Shown here: in pieces, positions 8,952 to 17,343 of the stretch | Numbering within the stretch: the first letter of the stretch is position 1 | Layout of the letters: every line of letters begins with the position of its first letter | Source of the DNA: Aestuariivirga sp. | GTDB taxonomy: Bacteria; Pseudomonadota; Alphaproteobacteria; Rhizobiales; Aestuariivirgaceae | Direction of reading: 5' to 3' | NCBI GenBank assembly: GCA_030680855.1 | Contig: JAUXUN010000025.1 | Location: 1 to 64,000 of the forward strand | Length of the DNA: 64,000 nt | Program-made: the position numbers and the translations under genes | Notes under the pieces: model-generated | The model's database searches: none | What the model saw: only the letters and a program-made list of their open reading frames with translations | Told to the model about the DNA's origin: nothing

Positions 8952-9713
8952 TCAAGGCATGAACTGGCCGCCGTTAACATGAAGGATTTGGCCGGTGACG
9001 TAGCCCCCCATAGAGGTGGAGGCGAGAAGCAGGATGGGGCCGACGCAATCCTCAGGGGTTCCGGCGCGGCCGAGGGGAACTGACTTTTTCATGGCTTCCA
9101 TGCGCTCCGGCGGGGTGGCCGCATGGAAGGCGGTTTCGATGACGCCAGGTGAGATGGCGTTGACCCGGATTTTGCGCGCGGCCAGGTCGCGGGCCATGTG
9201 GCGGGTGAGATTATGGACATAGGCCTTGGCGCAGGCATAATGCCCGGAGCCCGGGCCGCCACCGTCAGCTCCGGCAATGGAGCCCACATTGATGATGGCG
9301 CCGCCGCCCTGCTTTTCCATGTGGGGGACGGCGGCCTGCGAGGCTTCGATGACGGATTTCACGTTCAGGTTCATGGCGGCGTCGTAGAGATCGGCATCAA
9401 GTTCGAGGAATGGCGCCCGGCGGATCATGGCGCCGGCGTTGTTCAGCAGAATGTCGAGCCGGCCCAGTTGCTTTGCGGCCTCTTCGACAACCCGCTTCGC
9501 GGTGCCCGGAATGCCGAGGTCGCCGCCGATGGCAACGGCCTTGCTGCCAAGCTTCCGGATGGCGGCGCAAACGGCCTCGGCAGCCGCGGCATTCTTGTTG
9601 TAGTGGACGGCGACATTCGCCCCCAGCCTGCCAAATTCCAGGGCAGCGGCGGCCCCGATGCCGATGCTGGCGCCGGTGATCAGGACGGCTTTTCCACGCA
9701 GGTCTTCAAGCAT
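8952..9713 (-). CDS. SDR family oxidoreductase
   Basis: NAD(P)-dependent short-chain dehydrogenase/reductase of 253 residues. It has the cofactor glycine motif TGASIGIG (about 14-21), NNAG, and the catalytic Ser-Tyr-Lys set with YACAK. The tail motif VTGQILHVNGGQ is typical of the 3-oxoacyl-ACP reductase-like branch. The ATG at 9713 overlaps the stop of the amidohydrolase gene by 8 nt. Position in the operon suggests it oxidises an alcohol or reduces a ketone intermediate; the substrate is not evident. Confidence 0.88.
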   Translation of the reverse strand: MLEDLRGKAVLITGASIGIGAAAALEFGRLGANVAVHYNKNAAAAEAVCAAIRKLGSKAVAIGGDLGIPGTAKRVVEEAAKQLGRLDILLNNAGAMIRRAPFLELDADLYDAAMNLNVKSVIEASQAAVPHMEKQGGGAIINVGSIAGADGGGPGSGHYACAKAYVHNLTRHMARDLAARKIRVNAISPGVIETAFHAATPPERMEAMKKSVPLGRAGTPEDCVGPILLLASTSMGGYVTGQILHVNGGQFMP

Positions 9714-11352
9714 GAGCAATCCCTTTGAATTTTTCGGAGCGGTGAACTTCCTTGCCGCCCAGAAGGGTGAGGAGCACTTCCGTATCACCGATATCATAGA
9801 CATTACAGGTGAAAATATCGCGGTCGAGAACGATAAGATCGGCATATTTTCCGAGGCTCAAGGAGCCCGTGTCGTGGCTGCGCCAGGCGGCTTCGGCGGC
9901 GAAAGTGGTGTAGCCTTTGACGCATTCCTCGCGGGTCATGCGCTGTTCGGGGAGGAATACGGGATGGTCGCCCTGCTTTTGCGGCGGCTGGCGGGTGATC
10001 GCGGTTTCCATGATCGGGAAGGGATTGAGGGTTGAGACACCCCAATCGCTGGAAATGGCATAGGGAGCGCCAGCATCGATGAGCGAGCGGAAGGCATACA
10101 TCCATTTGCCCCGCTCTTCGCCCACCATGGGCAGAGCCACATCGGTGACCGAGGGTTCATAGCGAGCCCACAGGGTCTGGATATTGGCCACCACGCCCAA
10201 TTGGCGGAAGCGCGGAATATCGGCGCGATCGATGCACTGCACATGGGCCAGCTGGTGGAGGCTGGGCCAAGGGCCATTGGCGGCGCGGGCCGCTTCAAGG
10301 GCATCCAAAGCGGCGCGCACGGCGCCATCGCCGATGACATGGACATGAATTTGAAAACGCGCGGCATCGAAGGCGGTAAAGAGTTCCTTGATCTGGTTGT
10401 GGCCGAACATGAGTTCGCCATTGCCGCCAAGGGCATCGGAATAGGGCTCGATCATGACGCCGGTGCGGTTTTCCAGAACGCCATCAAGAAAGAATTTCGC
10501 CGAATGGATTTTGAACAGGCCGGAGCTGGCGTTGCGGCGCAAGTCCTCGAGGCGGCGGAGCGCGTCTTCGGTTTTTTCGGCGGACACGACCTTGGCGGTG
10601 GCGGCGACGCGCACGGTCAAGGCGCCGGCGCGTTCCAGGCTGCTGTAGATGCGGGCATGGCGCTCATTCACCATGGCATCAATGACGCCGGTAATGCCAT
10701 GGCGGTTGCACAGGGCCTGGCCATAGCGCACGCCATTGGCGTAATCCTCATCGGTGGGCACAGGCATGAAGCTTTCAGCCCAATAGGTGGCGGTTTCATG
10801 CAGCATGCCGGTGGGCTCGCCATTGGCATCCAAAACAAAGTGGCCGTTTTCCGGATCGGGCGTACCGCGCACGAGGCCAACTGCTTCACAGGCCTTGGAA
10901 TTCATGCAGGCATTGTGGCCATCGCTGGCCACGATGTAACAGGGCCGGTCGGGCACGGCGGCATCGAGCACGTGGCGGTTGAGGTTATGGTCGGTGAAAA
11001 TGCCGGTGTACCAGCCGACGCCATTCACCCAGGGTCCGGTATGGGTTTTGGCGAAGTCGGCCAGGACTTTTTGCAATTCGGCGATGGTCGAGACGTTGTG
11101 AAGTGCAGCACTTTTGCTGTGGTCGTAGCCGCTATCCTGCAGATGGATGTGGGTGTCCTGAAAGCCCGGCAGGACGAGGCGGCCGCCGGCATCGACGATG
11201 CGGGTTGAGGGGCCTGCAAGGGTGGCGATCTCGGCAGCGGTGCCGAGGGCGGAGACACGGCCATTGGTGACGGCCAAGGCGGCCACGCGCGGGGCAAGCG
11301 GGTCCATGGTGCAGATATCGGCGTTGGTGACAATGAGTTCAGGTGTTTTCAA
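9706..11352 (-). CDS. Amidohydrolase, YtcJ / N-substituted formamide deformylase-like
   Basis: Metal-dependent hydrolase of the amidohydrolase superfamily, YtcJ-like branch, about 548 residues. It has the N-terminal beta-sandwich strand, the metal motif DTHIHLQDSG near residue 65, a further metal-site histidine in the HVIGDGAVRAALDAL block and an aspartate in SSDWGVSTLNP. Named members deformylate N-substituted formamides, but many are uncharacterised. I place the start at TTG 11352, which overlaps the stop of the upstream cupin gene as TTGA and has GGAG 8 nt before it. The ATG at 11427 lies deep in the upstream gene and the next ATG would remove a conserved strand. A C-N hydrolase fits an operon for a nitrogenous substrate. 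Confidence 0.82.
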   Translation of the reverse strand: MKTPELIVTNADICTMDPLAPRVAALAVTNGRVSALGTAAEIATLAGPSTRIVDAGGRLVLPGFQDTHIHLQDSGYDHSKSAALHNVSTIAELQKVLADFAKTHTGPWVNGVGWYTGIFTDHNLNRHVLDAAVPDRPCYIVASDGHNACMNSKACEAVGLVRGTPDPENGHFVLDANGEPTGMLHETATYWAESFMPVPTDEDYANGVRYGQALCNRHGITGVIDAMVNERHARIYSSLERAGALTVRVAATAKVVSAEKTEDALRRLEDLRRNASSGLFKIHSAKFFLDGVLENRTGVMIEPYSDALGGNGELMFGHNQIKELFTAFDAARFQIHVHVIGDGAVRAALDALEAARAANGPWPSLHQLAHVQCIDRADIPRFRQLGVVANIQTLWARYEPSVTDVALPMVGEERGKWMYAFRSLIDAGAPYAISSDWGVSTLNPFPIMETAITRQPPQKQGDHPVFLPEQRMTREECVKGYTTFAAEAAWRSHDTGSLSLGKYADLIVLDRDIFTCNVYDIGDTEVLLTLLGGKEVHRSEKFKGIAHA

Positions 11353-12005
11353 GACACGTTCTCCAGAGTGGGCCAATCGGGTGAGGGAATGATTCTTGCG
11401 GGCTGGGTCGTGTCCCTGGTCCAGCAAAAAACTGCGAGAAATGGCGTGTCACCGGTCATGGTGGCGTGGGGTTCCCACGGGTTGTTCCAAACGGGATCAT
11501 CAGCATCTTTCCAGACAAGGGGTGCGCCCGGCTTGAAGCGCCAGCCATGGGGGCCGGTAAGCGGGGCGTAAAGCTCCGGGGCCGCGTGGTGATGGTCGCG
11601 GTAGAAAAGATGGGGCGCGATGATGAACAGGCCCAGATCAAAATCCACCGCTTCGATGGGGCAGCCCTCACCGATGATGGAGGCGAAGGCGTGGTTGTCG
11701 GCAAAGCCCGCGCCAATGTCCTCGCGGGGGTAGGCATCATAGGAAACCCAATGGAGAAATGGGCGCGCATCAGCGATGGCCTTCGCGAGGGAGAGTTTGC
11801 CCATGGCCCGCAAAGCCGGATCAAGATGCTCGCAGGCCGGAAGACTCCGGCTTTTGATTTGGCCAATCGGCCCCCTCGCCCATTTGTTCATTCCCTCGAG
11901 AACTGAAGCAATCCCCGCCCCCTTCAAGCGCGACAGGTAGGTTTCGATCTCGGCAACAAGCATGCGGAAGGCGGTTTCTGCGGTGTTTCTCTGCATGGCA
12001 ATCAA
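11349..12005 (-). CDS. DMSP-lyase-like cupin
   Basis: A 218-residue single-domain cupin resembling the DddL/DddQ-type dimethylsulfoniopropionate lyase family. The helical N-terminal part is followed by a textbook cupin metal motif, HHHAAPELYAPLTG (HxH, three residues, E, six residues, G) near residue 140, and a downstream PHA histidine near residue 181. DMSP lyases of this group use a metal-bound tyrosine or histidine set to cleave DMSP to acrylate and dimethyl sulfide; terrestrial relatives often have unknown substrates. It overlaps the ATPase gene upstream by 4 nt and the amidohydrolase downstream by 4 nt, so it is certainly in the operon. The family call is fairly good; DMSP as substrate is only a possibility. 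Confidence 0.68.
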   Translation of the reverse strand: MIAMQRNTAETAFRMLVAEIETYLSRLKGAGIASVLEGMNKWARGPIGQIKSRSLPACEHLDPALRAMGKLSLAKAIADARPFLHWVSYDAYPREDIGAGFADNHAFASIIGEGCPIEAVDFDLGLFIIAPHLFYRDHHHAAPELYAPLTGPHGWRFKPGAPLVWKDADDPVWNNPWEPHATMTGDTPFLAVFCWTRDTTQPARIIPSPDWPTLENVS

Positions 12006-13093
12006 TGGCTGAGCACGCGGCCGGTGGTCGCCGGCCAGGTGATCCAGACCTTGGCGCCCACATTCATTGGCGTTGATTTTGTGTCGCTGTCATTTTGCTG
12101 CGAAACCGAAATGGGGCGGTCGTGGCCTTCGGCGGTCACCAGGAAATGATGGCGGTCGCCGCGGTAGGAAATGGCGCTCACCACGCCGGCGATGGCATTC
12201 ATCGATGCGGCAGGCTTTTTCGTCATCAGTTTCAGCTTCTCGGGACGCACCGCAAGGAAGGCGTAGTCCCCCTTGCGGCTGGTCCCCCGTGCCTGCAACT
12301 TCCCCAGGGCTCTTGCATCAATTGTTGTCGCGCCCTTCGCGGAAGCCGCAATCCTGCCAGAAAAAACATTCATCGTGCCGATAAACTCGGCAACTTCGCG
12401 GCAATTGGGGTTTTCATAGAGGGCTTCCGGGGCGTCGATCTGCAGCACCCTGCCCTTGGACATGACGGCGATGCGGTCGGACAGGGTGAGCGCTTCTTCC
12501 TGGTCATGGGTGACGAACACAAAGGTGATGCCAACGGTTCGTTGCAGGGCGCGCAATTCGATTTGCATTTCTTCACGGAGATTTTTATCGAGGGCGCCCA
12601 GCGGCTCATCAAGCAAAAGCACTTTCGGCCTGCAGACAAGGGCCCTCGCCAGGGCCACCCGCTGCCGTTGCCCGCCGGAAAGCTGGTGCGCGGCACGCCC
12701 ACCGTAGCCCGACAACTTCACCAGTTCCAGCGCGTCACTCACGCGTTTGCCCGCCTCATCTTTTGAGATCGCCGCATTGCGCAGACCATAGCCGATGTTC
12801 TCACCGACATTGAGATGGGGGAAAATGGCATAGCTCTGGAATACCATATTTGTCGGACGGTGATTGGCGGGAACACCGGCCATAGGCTCTGAGTCGATGA
12901 AAATTTCGCCCTCGGTTGGTTGTTCAAAGCCTGCCAGCATGCGGAGCAAGGTGGTTTTGCCGCAGCCGGAGGAGCCGAGCAGCGAAAAGAACTCGCCGCG
13001 ACTGATATCAAATGAAATGTCGTCGACGGCGGTCACGGGTCCGAAGCGCTTCGTGACTCCTGAAATTGAGATGATGCTGTCGGCTTTTGCCAT
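12002..13093 (-). CDS. ABC transporter ATP-binding protein, spermidine/putrescine type
   Basis: ATPase of a PotABCD-like importer, 363 residues. It has Walker A GSSGCGKTT (about 41), the Q-loop region, signature LSGGQRQRVALARAL (about 139), Walker B LLLDEP, and a C-terminal TOBE-type regulatory domain (from about 240). The frame extends upstream to 13159, but the ATG at 13093 (MAKADSIISI) gives the usual N-terminus. It follows the PotC-like permease by 4 bp and overlaps the cupin gene by 4 nt. Close relatives import polyamines, betaines or related cations, which fits a quaternary or methylated amine substrate. Confidence 0.92.
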   Translation of the reverse strand: MAKADSIISISGVTKRFGPVTAVDDISFDISRGEFFSLLGSSGCGKTTLLRMLAGFEQPTEGEIFIDSEPMAGVPANHRPTNMVFQSYAIFPHLNVGENIGYGLRNAAISKDEAGKRVSDALELVKLSGYGGRAAHQLSGGQRQRVALARALVCRPKVLLLDEPLGALDKNLREEMQIELRALQRTVGITFVFVTHDQEEALTLSDRIAVMSKGRVLQIDAPEALYENPNCREVAEFIGTMNVFSGRIAASAKGATTIDARALGKLQARGTSRKGDYAFLAVRPEKLKLMTKKPAASMNAIAGVVSAISYRGDRHHFLVTAEGHDRPISVSQQNDSDTKSTPMNVGAKVWITWPATTGRVLSH

Positions 13094-13097
13094 TATT

Positions 13098-13901
13098 TCA
13101 AAGGTCTCCCGGTTTGGCGGACTGGACGCCCAGTTTGCGCAGCAGGTCTGCCGCCACAACCAGAATGGCGGAACCCAGTAGAATGGCTGAGCCGAGCGCC
13201 AGCGTGCCCGGCAGCTTGTTGGGAAAACGGAGCTGGCTGAAGAGATAGACAGGAAGGGTGTTTTCGGTGCCGGTCAGGAAGAAGGCAACGACAAATTCAT
13301 CGAAGGAAATGATGAAGCAGAGCAGAAGGCTTGAAATCACGCCCGGTGCTGCAAGCGGCAGGGTCACGCGCACGAAGGTCATCCAGGCGTTCTCGCCGAG
13401 ATCGCGCGAGGCCTCCTCGAGGCTTTTGTCGAAGCCTTCAAGACGCGACATCAGAACGGTCATCGAGAACGGAATGCAGAGGAGAATATGGCCCGCGCCC
13501 ACCGTCCAAAGGGAAAGATTCATGTGCAGGAAACGCAGGACGATGACAAGCAAGGCGACGGCAATGACAATGGAGGGAATGACGAGCGGCAGCATCATGG
13601 CGCTGAGCACCGGCCCGCCACCCGGCAACCGGTAACGCGTGAGAGCTATGGCGGCGGGAAGGCCAATGGCCGTTGCCGTCACCGACACAATAACGCCAAC
13701 CACCAGGCTGTTCTTCAGCGAAAGGATCATGCTGGTGTTGGCCAGCATGCTGGCATAGTGGCGCGTGGTGAAACCCTTCAAGGGGAAAGTCGCGAAGGTG
13801 CTGTCGTTCAGGGAAAAAACCGGCATGAGCATGACCGGGCCGTACAGAAAAATCATGAAAGCAATGGCATAAATGAAAAGGGCGCTCGGCTTTCCCAGCA
13901 T
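13098..13901 (-). CDS. ABC transporter permease, PotC-like
   Basis: Inner-membrane permease of 267 residues with about six membrane segments. The cytoplasmic EAA loop is present as EEASRDLGENAWMTFVRVTLP (about 161-181), the contact site for the ATPase. It lies 2 bp after the PotB-like permease gene and 4 bp before the ATPase gene. Together with these and the binding protein it forms one importer of the spermidine/putrescine family. Confidence 0.92.
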   Translation of the reverse strand: MLGKPSALFIYAIAFMIFLYGPVMLMPVFSLNDSTFATFPLKGFTTRHYASMLANTSMILSLKNSLVVGVIVSVTATAIGLPAAIALTRYRLPGGGPVLSAMMLPLVIPSIVIAVALLVIVLRFLHMNLSLWTVGAGHILLCIPFSMTVLMSRLEGFDKSLEEASRDLGENAWMTFVRVTLPLAAPGVISSLLLCFIISFDEFVVAFFLTGTENTLPVYLFSQLRFPNKLPGTLALGSAILLGSAILVVAADLLRKLGVQSAKPGDL

Positions 13902-13903
13902 CG

Positions 13904-14836
13904 CTAGCGGCTCCTCTCGCGCATTTTGGAATAGCCGACGGCCCAGAGGAACAGGGCTACGATGCCCGCGATAATGGCCATCATGACGATCGCCAGGGCA
14001 GCGCCAAGCGGAGCGTTATCCTGGCGGAGAAAGAGCTCCTGCATTAATGTGCCGATCATCGTGCCGCCGGGGCCACCTACGAGGGTTGGCGTGACATAAT
14101 CCCCAACGGTGGGAATGAAGACGAGAAGTGCTGCGGCGATGGTGCCGGGGGCTGAGAGCGGCAGGGTCACGCGCCAGAAGCGCTGCCAGCGGCTGTCGCC
14201 AAGATCGGTTGCCGCCTCAAGCAGCGAGCGGTCAATTTTCTCCAGGGAGACATAGATGGGAAGCACGGTGAAGGCGATCCAGGCATGGGCCAGGGTGATC
14301 ATCACCGCAATCGGATTGTAGAGGAGGAATTCCAGCGGCGCCTCAATGATGCCGAGTGATTTCAGCCCGGTGTTGATGGCGCCATTGTAGCCCAGCACAA
14401 TTTTCCAGGCGAAGACGCGCAGGAGATAGCTGGTCCAGAAGGGAATAGTGAGAAGGATAATCCACAGGGCTTTGTGGCGGGTGACGCGGAAAGCAAGGAA
14501 ATAGGCCATGGGATAGGCCATGGCGATGACCACAACAGTGGCCACGAGCGACATGACGAGCGACTTGAGCATCAGGATTGCGGCAACGGGATAGGCAAAG
14601 GGAAAGGGTATGCCCATCCAAACCATCGGCTCCGACGAGGGTTCGATCAGCTTCCAATAATTGGCAAGCGTAAAACTGCGGTCGATGTCGAAGCCCGTTT
14701 GCGACCAGAAACTCAAAACGAAAAGGGCGATGACGGGGGCAGCAAGCGTTGCCGCCATGACAAGCAAGGCGGGGGAGAGAAGCGCATAGCCCGCAAGCCA
14801 ATCCGGCCACTGACGCCTCGGTTTAGGGCTGGTCAT
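13904..14836 (-). CDS. ABC transporter permease, PotB-like
   Basis: Inner-membrane permease of about 310 residues with six or more membrane segments and the EAA loop EAATDLGDSRWQRFWRVTLP in the second half. Two further in-frame ATGs lie upstream (14854) and the frame extends to 14890; I chose 14836 because GGAAGGG precedes it at the right distance. It is separated from the binding-protein gene by 145 bp that contain a large palindromic repeat, and is followed after 2 bp by the PotC-like gene. Confidence 0.9.
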   Translation of the reverse strand: MTSPKPRRQWPDWLAGYALLSPALLVMAATLAAPVIALFVLSFWSQTGFDIDRSFTLANYWKLIEPSSEPMVWMGIPFPFAYPVAAILMLKSLVMSLVATVVVIAMAYPMAYFLAFRVTRHKALWIILLTIPFWTSYLLRVFAWKIVLGYNGAINTGLKSLGIIEAPLEFLLYNPIAVMITLAHAWIAFTVLPIYVSLEKIDRSLLEAATDLGDSRWQRFWRVTLPLSAPGTIAAALLVFIPTVGDYVTPTLVGGPGGTMIGTLMQELFLRQDNAPLGAALAIVMMAIIAGIVALFLWAVGYSKMRERSR

Positions 14837-14873
14837 CGCGACCCTTCCAGTCATAGTCCGGCCATTTCCTTTT

Positions 14874-14960
14874 TCTCTCCATGGTCGCACTTGATGCGAC
14901 CACCCAGGCTTCGTTCAACGAAGGGCTGGGGGGTCGGGTCGCAGCCCGACCATGGAGAGA
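14874..14960. repeat. Large palindromic repeat between binding-protein and permease genes
   Basis: Positions 14874-14887 and 14947-14960 form perfect 14-bp arms (TCTCTCCATGGTCG and its complement). Inside lie a GGTCGCA/TGCGACC hairpin (14883-14901) and a CTTCGTT/AACGAAG hairpin, so the transcript can fold as a branched structure. It resembles the mobile palindromic elements of rhizobia. Placed just after the binding-protein gene, it could stabilise that part of the mRNA or reduce read-through into the permeases. Confidence 0.75.
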
Positions 14961-14981
14961 TTTTTAACACTTACGCTCACC

Positions 14982-16103
14982 CTACTGCTTCAAGGCCTTG
15001 AGTTCACCCCAGACCTTGTTCTGCTCGTTCTGCACCGCATCGGTAGGGGTTTTAAACAGGATGGCCGATTTCATGTGCTCAACCGGGTCCAAAATGCCCA
15101 TGGCCTTCACATCGTCGGGATTAGCCGCTTCAAAGGACTTGATGTTGGCGTGGCCATAGCCGGATCCTTCAATCAGCGTCTTGCCGGTTTCGGGAGAAAG
15201 CCAGGCATCAATGAAGTCATAGGCGAGCGCCGGGTCGGCCTTGCCGGTATTGAGCAGCGTAAGGCCGCAGAACCAGGTGAAGTAACCCTCCTTCGGCTTG
15301 GCGTAGGTAACCGGGATTCCTTCCCTGGTCAGGTTTTTCACCACATCGTTCCAGGCATAGGCTGCCACGACTTCGCCGGAGGCCATCGCCTGCTGCAATT
15401 CGGAGGCATCGGTCCAGAGGAAGCGGCTGTTCTTCACGCCTTTTTCGCCCCAGGTTTTCGCTGCCTCAGTCAAGGCCGCGCCGGTCAGCTTGTAGGCCTC
15501 GTCATAGGGCATGCCGCCCACCATGGCGCCGATGAGGATGAGAAGCTCATTGTCCAGCATTGAAACCTTGCCGGCGTATTTGTCGTCAAAGAAAATGCCC
15601 CAGGATTCATTCTTCTTGAAATCATCATCCACCAGATCGGTGCGATAGGCGATGCTGGAGTTGCCCCAGTCGGCGGGCGCCATCATGACCTTGCCGTCAA
15701 CGAGAACGCCATCGGCGGTTTGCAGGGCGGGGAAAATGTCCTTCCAGTTGGAAAGTTTCGAAGTATCAATCTCTACCGCGAGCTTGGCGCTCACGAAGCG
15801 ACCCACCGAATAATTGCAAGGGTGCATGACATCGGCGGCGAAGCCGGCGCGCACTTTGGCCAACGCATCCTCCTCGCCGGAAAAGATGGAAAAATTCGGC
15901 GCTGCGCCATGCTTGTCAACATAGGACTGGAAATACTCGGCAACATCATAGCCGCCCCACTCCATGCATGTGAGCACTTCGGCAGCGGCCGAAAGCTTCG
16001 GCAGGCTGAGGAGGCCGACACCAAAGGCTCCGGCCTGGGACAACATCTGGCGGCGGGACATCTTGCCCTGGGCCATCCGGTCGATGAATTGAATGCGTTT
16101 CAT
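14982..16103 (-). CDS. ABC transporter substrate-binding protein, PotD-like
   Basis: Periplasmic binding protein of 373 residues. The N-terminus has SRRQMLSQAGAFGVGLLSLP (residues 16-35), a twin-arginine-like signal with cleavage expected near SAAAE (about 41). The mature part has the PotD/PotF-type two-lobe pattern, with conserved blocks such as APADWGNSSIAYRTDLV and MASGEVVAAYAWNDVV and many aromatic residues that could cage a cationic ligand. It is encoded 37 bp after the GcvT-family gene in the same direction. Its ligand is likely the substrate of the operon. Confidence 0.9.
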   Translation of the reverse strand: MKRIQFIDRMAQGKMSRRQMLSQAGAFGVGLLSLPKLSAAAEVLTCMEWGGYDVAEYFQSYVDKHGAAPNFSIFSGEEDALAKVRAGFAADVMHPCNYSVGRFVSAKLAVEIDTSKLSNWKDIFPALQTADGVLVDGKVMMAPADWGNSSIAYRTDLVDDDFKKNESWGIFFDDKYAGKVSMLDNELLILIGAMVGGMPYDEAYKLTGAALTEAAKTWGEKGVKNSRFLWTDASELQQAMASGEVVAAYAWNDVVKNLTREGIPVTYAKPKEGYFTWFCGLTLLNTGKADPALAYDFIDAWLSPETGKTLIEGSGYGHANIKSFEAANPDDVKAMGILDPVEHMKSAILFKTPTDAVQNEQNKVWGELKALKQ

Positions 16104-16140
16104 GCTTTCCTCTCCTGTTTTCCGTGGCCTGATGCCACTT

Positions 16141-17343
16141 TCAATAATTCAAGGGCGGCACGGCCCTGCGGCGCGCCAAATTTATGAAGGGACGCGGTGT
16201 GACGCGGGCCTTCACCATGAGCTTGTGATACTGCAGTTCGCGCGAAGCGTAGATTTCAACCCAGAGATCGCCGTTGCGTTCGGCGTGGTAGGGGCGTTCC
16301 ATCATCGCCAGGGCAATGTTGCGCTTGGTGGACGGCGACCAGAGGGCGGCGGTTATGTGGCCCACTTCGTCCTTCTTGTTGTGATAGATCAGCGAATGTT
16401 CGGCGGAGACATTGCCTTCGATATCAAGGCCGACAAGGGCCCATTTAGAGGTGCCTTTGGTTTTCTCTTCAAGCAGGGCGCGCCTGCCGTTGAAATGGCC
16501 CTTGCCGAAGTCGATCATCCATTCGAGGCCCATTTCGAGGGGCGATCTTGCCCTATCGCCGCGCACGGCGTGTTCGGCGGTGATGAAATCCATGTTGGCG
16601 ATGATGAAGCCCGCTTCGATGCGCGCCATGTTGAGGGCATTGGTGCCGATCGGGCGGATGCCGTAAAGGGCGCCCGCTTCGAAGAGGATGTCCCAAAGTT
16701 CCAGGGCGCGGCCCGGCGAGGTCCATAATTCATAGCCGAGATCTCCGGTGAAGCCGGTGCGGGAAATCGTGGGGGCGCCGGATTTTCCGAATTTGAAATC
16801 GGCCATCTGGAAAGGCTTGAGGGCAGCGGCCTTCTCGAATCCTGCGGCTTTCAACACGGAATAGGAGCATGGGCCTTGCAGTGACAGCGCGGCAATTTCT
16901 TCGCTGATCTCGCTCACGGCCACATCATAGCCGATGGCGCTGTCGAGGAGCCACGGGAGGTGGCGCTCCTGGCAGCAGAGCATGAAGTCACTGGCGCCGC
17001 GGCGGAAAAGTGTGCCGTCGTCCAGCAGCTTGCCCCCGTCATCGCACCAGGCAGTGTAGTGGACGTGGCCCACTTTCAGCTTCGCCACGCTGCGAACCAT
17101 CAGGCGGTCGAGATAGGCGGCGGCATCCCTGCCGGCGATCTTGTATTTCACCATGGGCGAAAGATCGTAAACGCTGGCCTGATTTCGGATGGCGGTATAT
17201 TCCATGGGCTCGTCGTCGAAGGCTAGCACCGTGGTGTAACCGCCCCAGGGGCCCCAGGAATTGAGCTTGTTCAGCGCCGAAGTGCGTGCATGGAAGGGCG
17301 ACGTGAGCAGCGGTTTCTTGAAATGGAGGCGCGGATCGTTCAT
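16141..17343 (-). CDS. GcvT-family (aminomethyltransferase / DmdA-like) protein
   Basis: A 400-residue protein of the glycine-cleavage T-protein fold. GcvT-family enzymes move a methyl or methylene group from an amine, sulfonium or aminomethyl carrier to tetrahydrofolate; DmdA, which demethylates DMSP, is one member. Conserved blocks include EYTAIRNQASVYDLSPM (about 48), the SRTGFTGDLGYELW block (about 203) and a C-terminal barrel domain. The stop of the FAD oxidoreductase gene overlaps its start by 4 nt. With no other glycine cleavage genes (gcvH, gcvP) nearby, a catabolic demethylase is more likely than a glycine-cleavage role. Which methylated compound is used is not shown. Confidence 0.85.
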   Translation of the reverse strand: MNDPRLHFKKPLLTSPFHARTSALNKLNSWGPWGGYTTVLAFDDEPMEYTAIRNQASVYDLSPMVKYKIAGRDAAAYLDRLMVRSVAKLKVGHVHYTAWCDDGGKLLDDGTLFRRGASDFMLCCQERHLPWLLDSAIGYDVAVSEISEEIAALSLQGPCSYSVLKAAGFEKAAALKPFQMADFKFGKSGAPTISRTGFTGDLGYELWTSPGRALELWDILFEAGALYGIRPIGTNALNMARIEAGFIIANMDFITAEHAVRGDRARSPLEMGLEWMIDFGKGHFNGRRALLEEKTKGTSKWALVGLDIEGNVSAEHSLIYHNKKDEVGHITAALWSPSTKRNIALAMMERPYHAERNGDLWVEIYASRELQYHKLMVKARVTPRPFINLARRRAVPPLNY

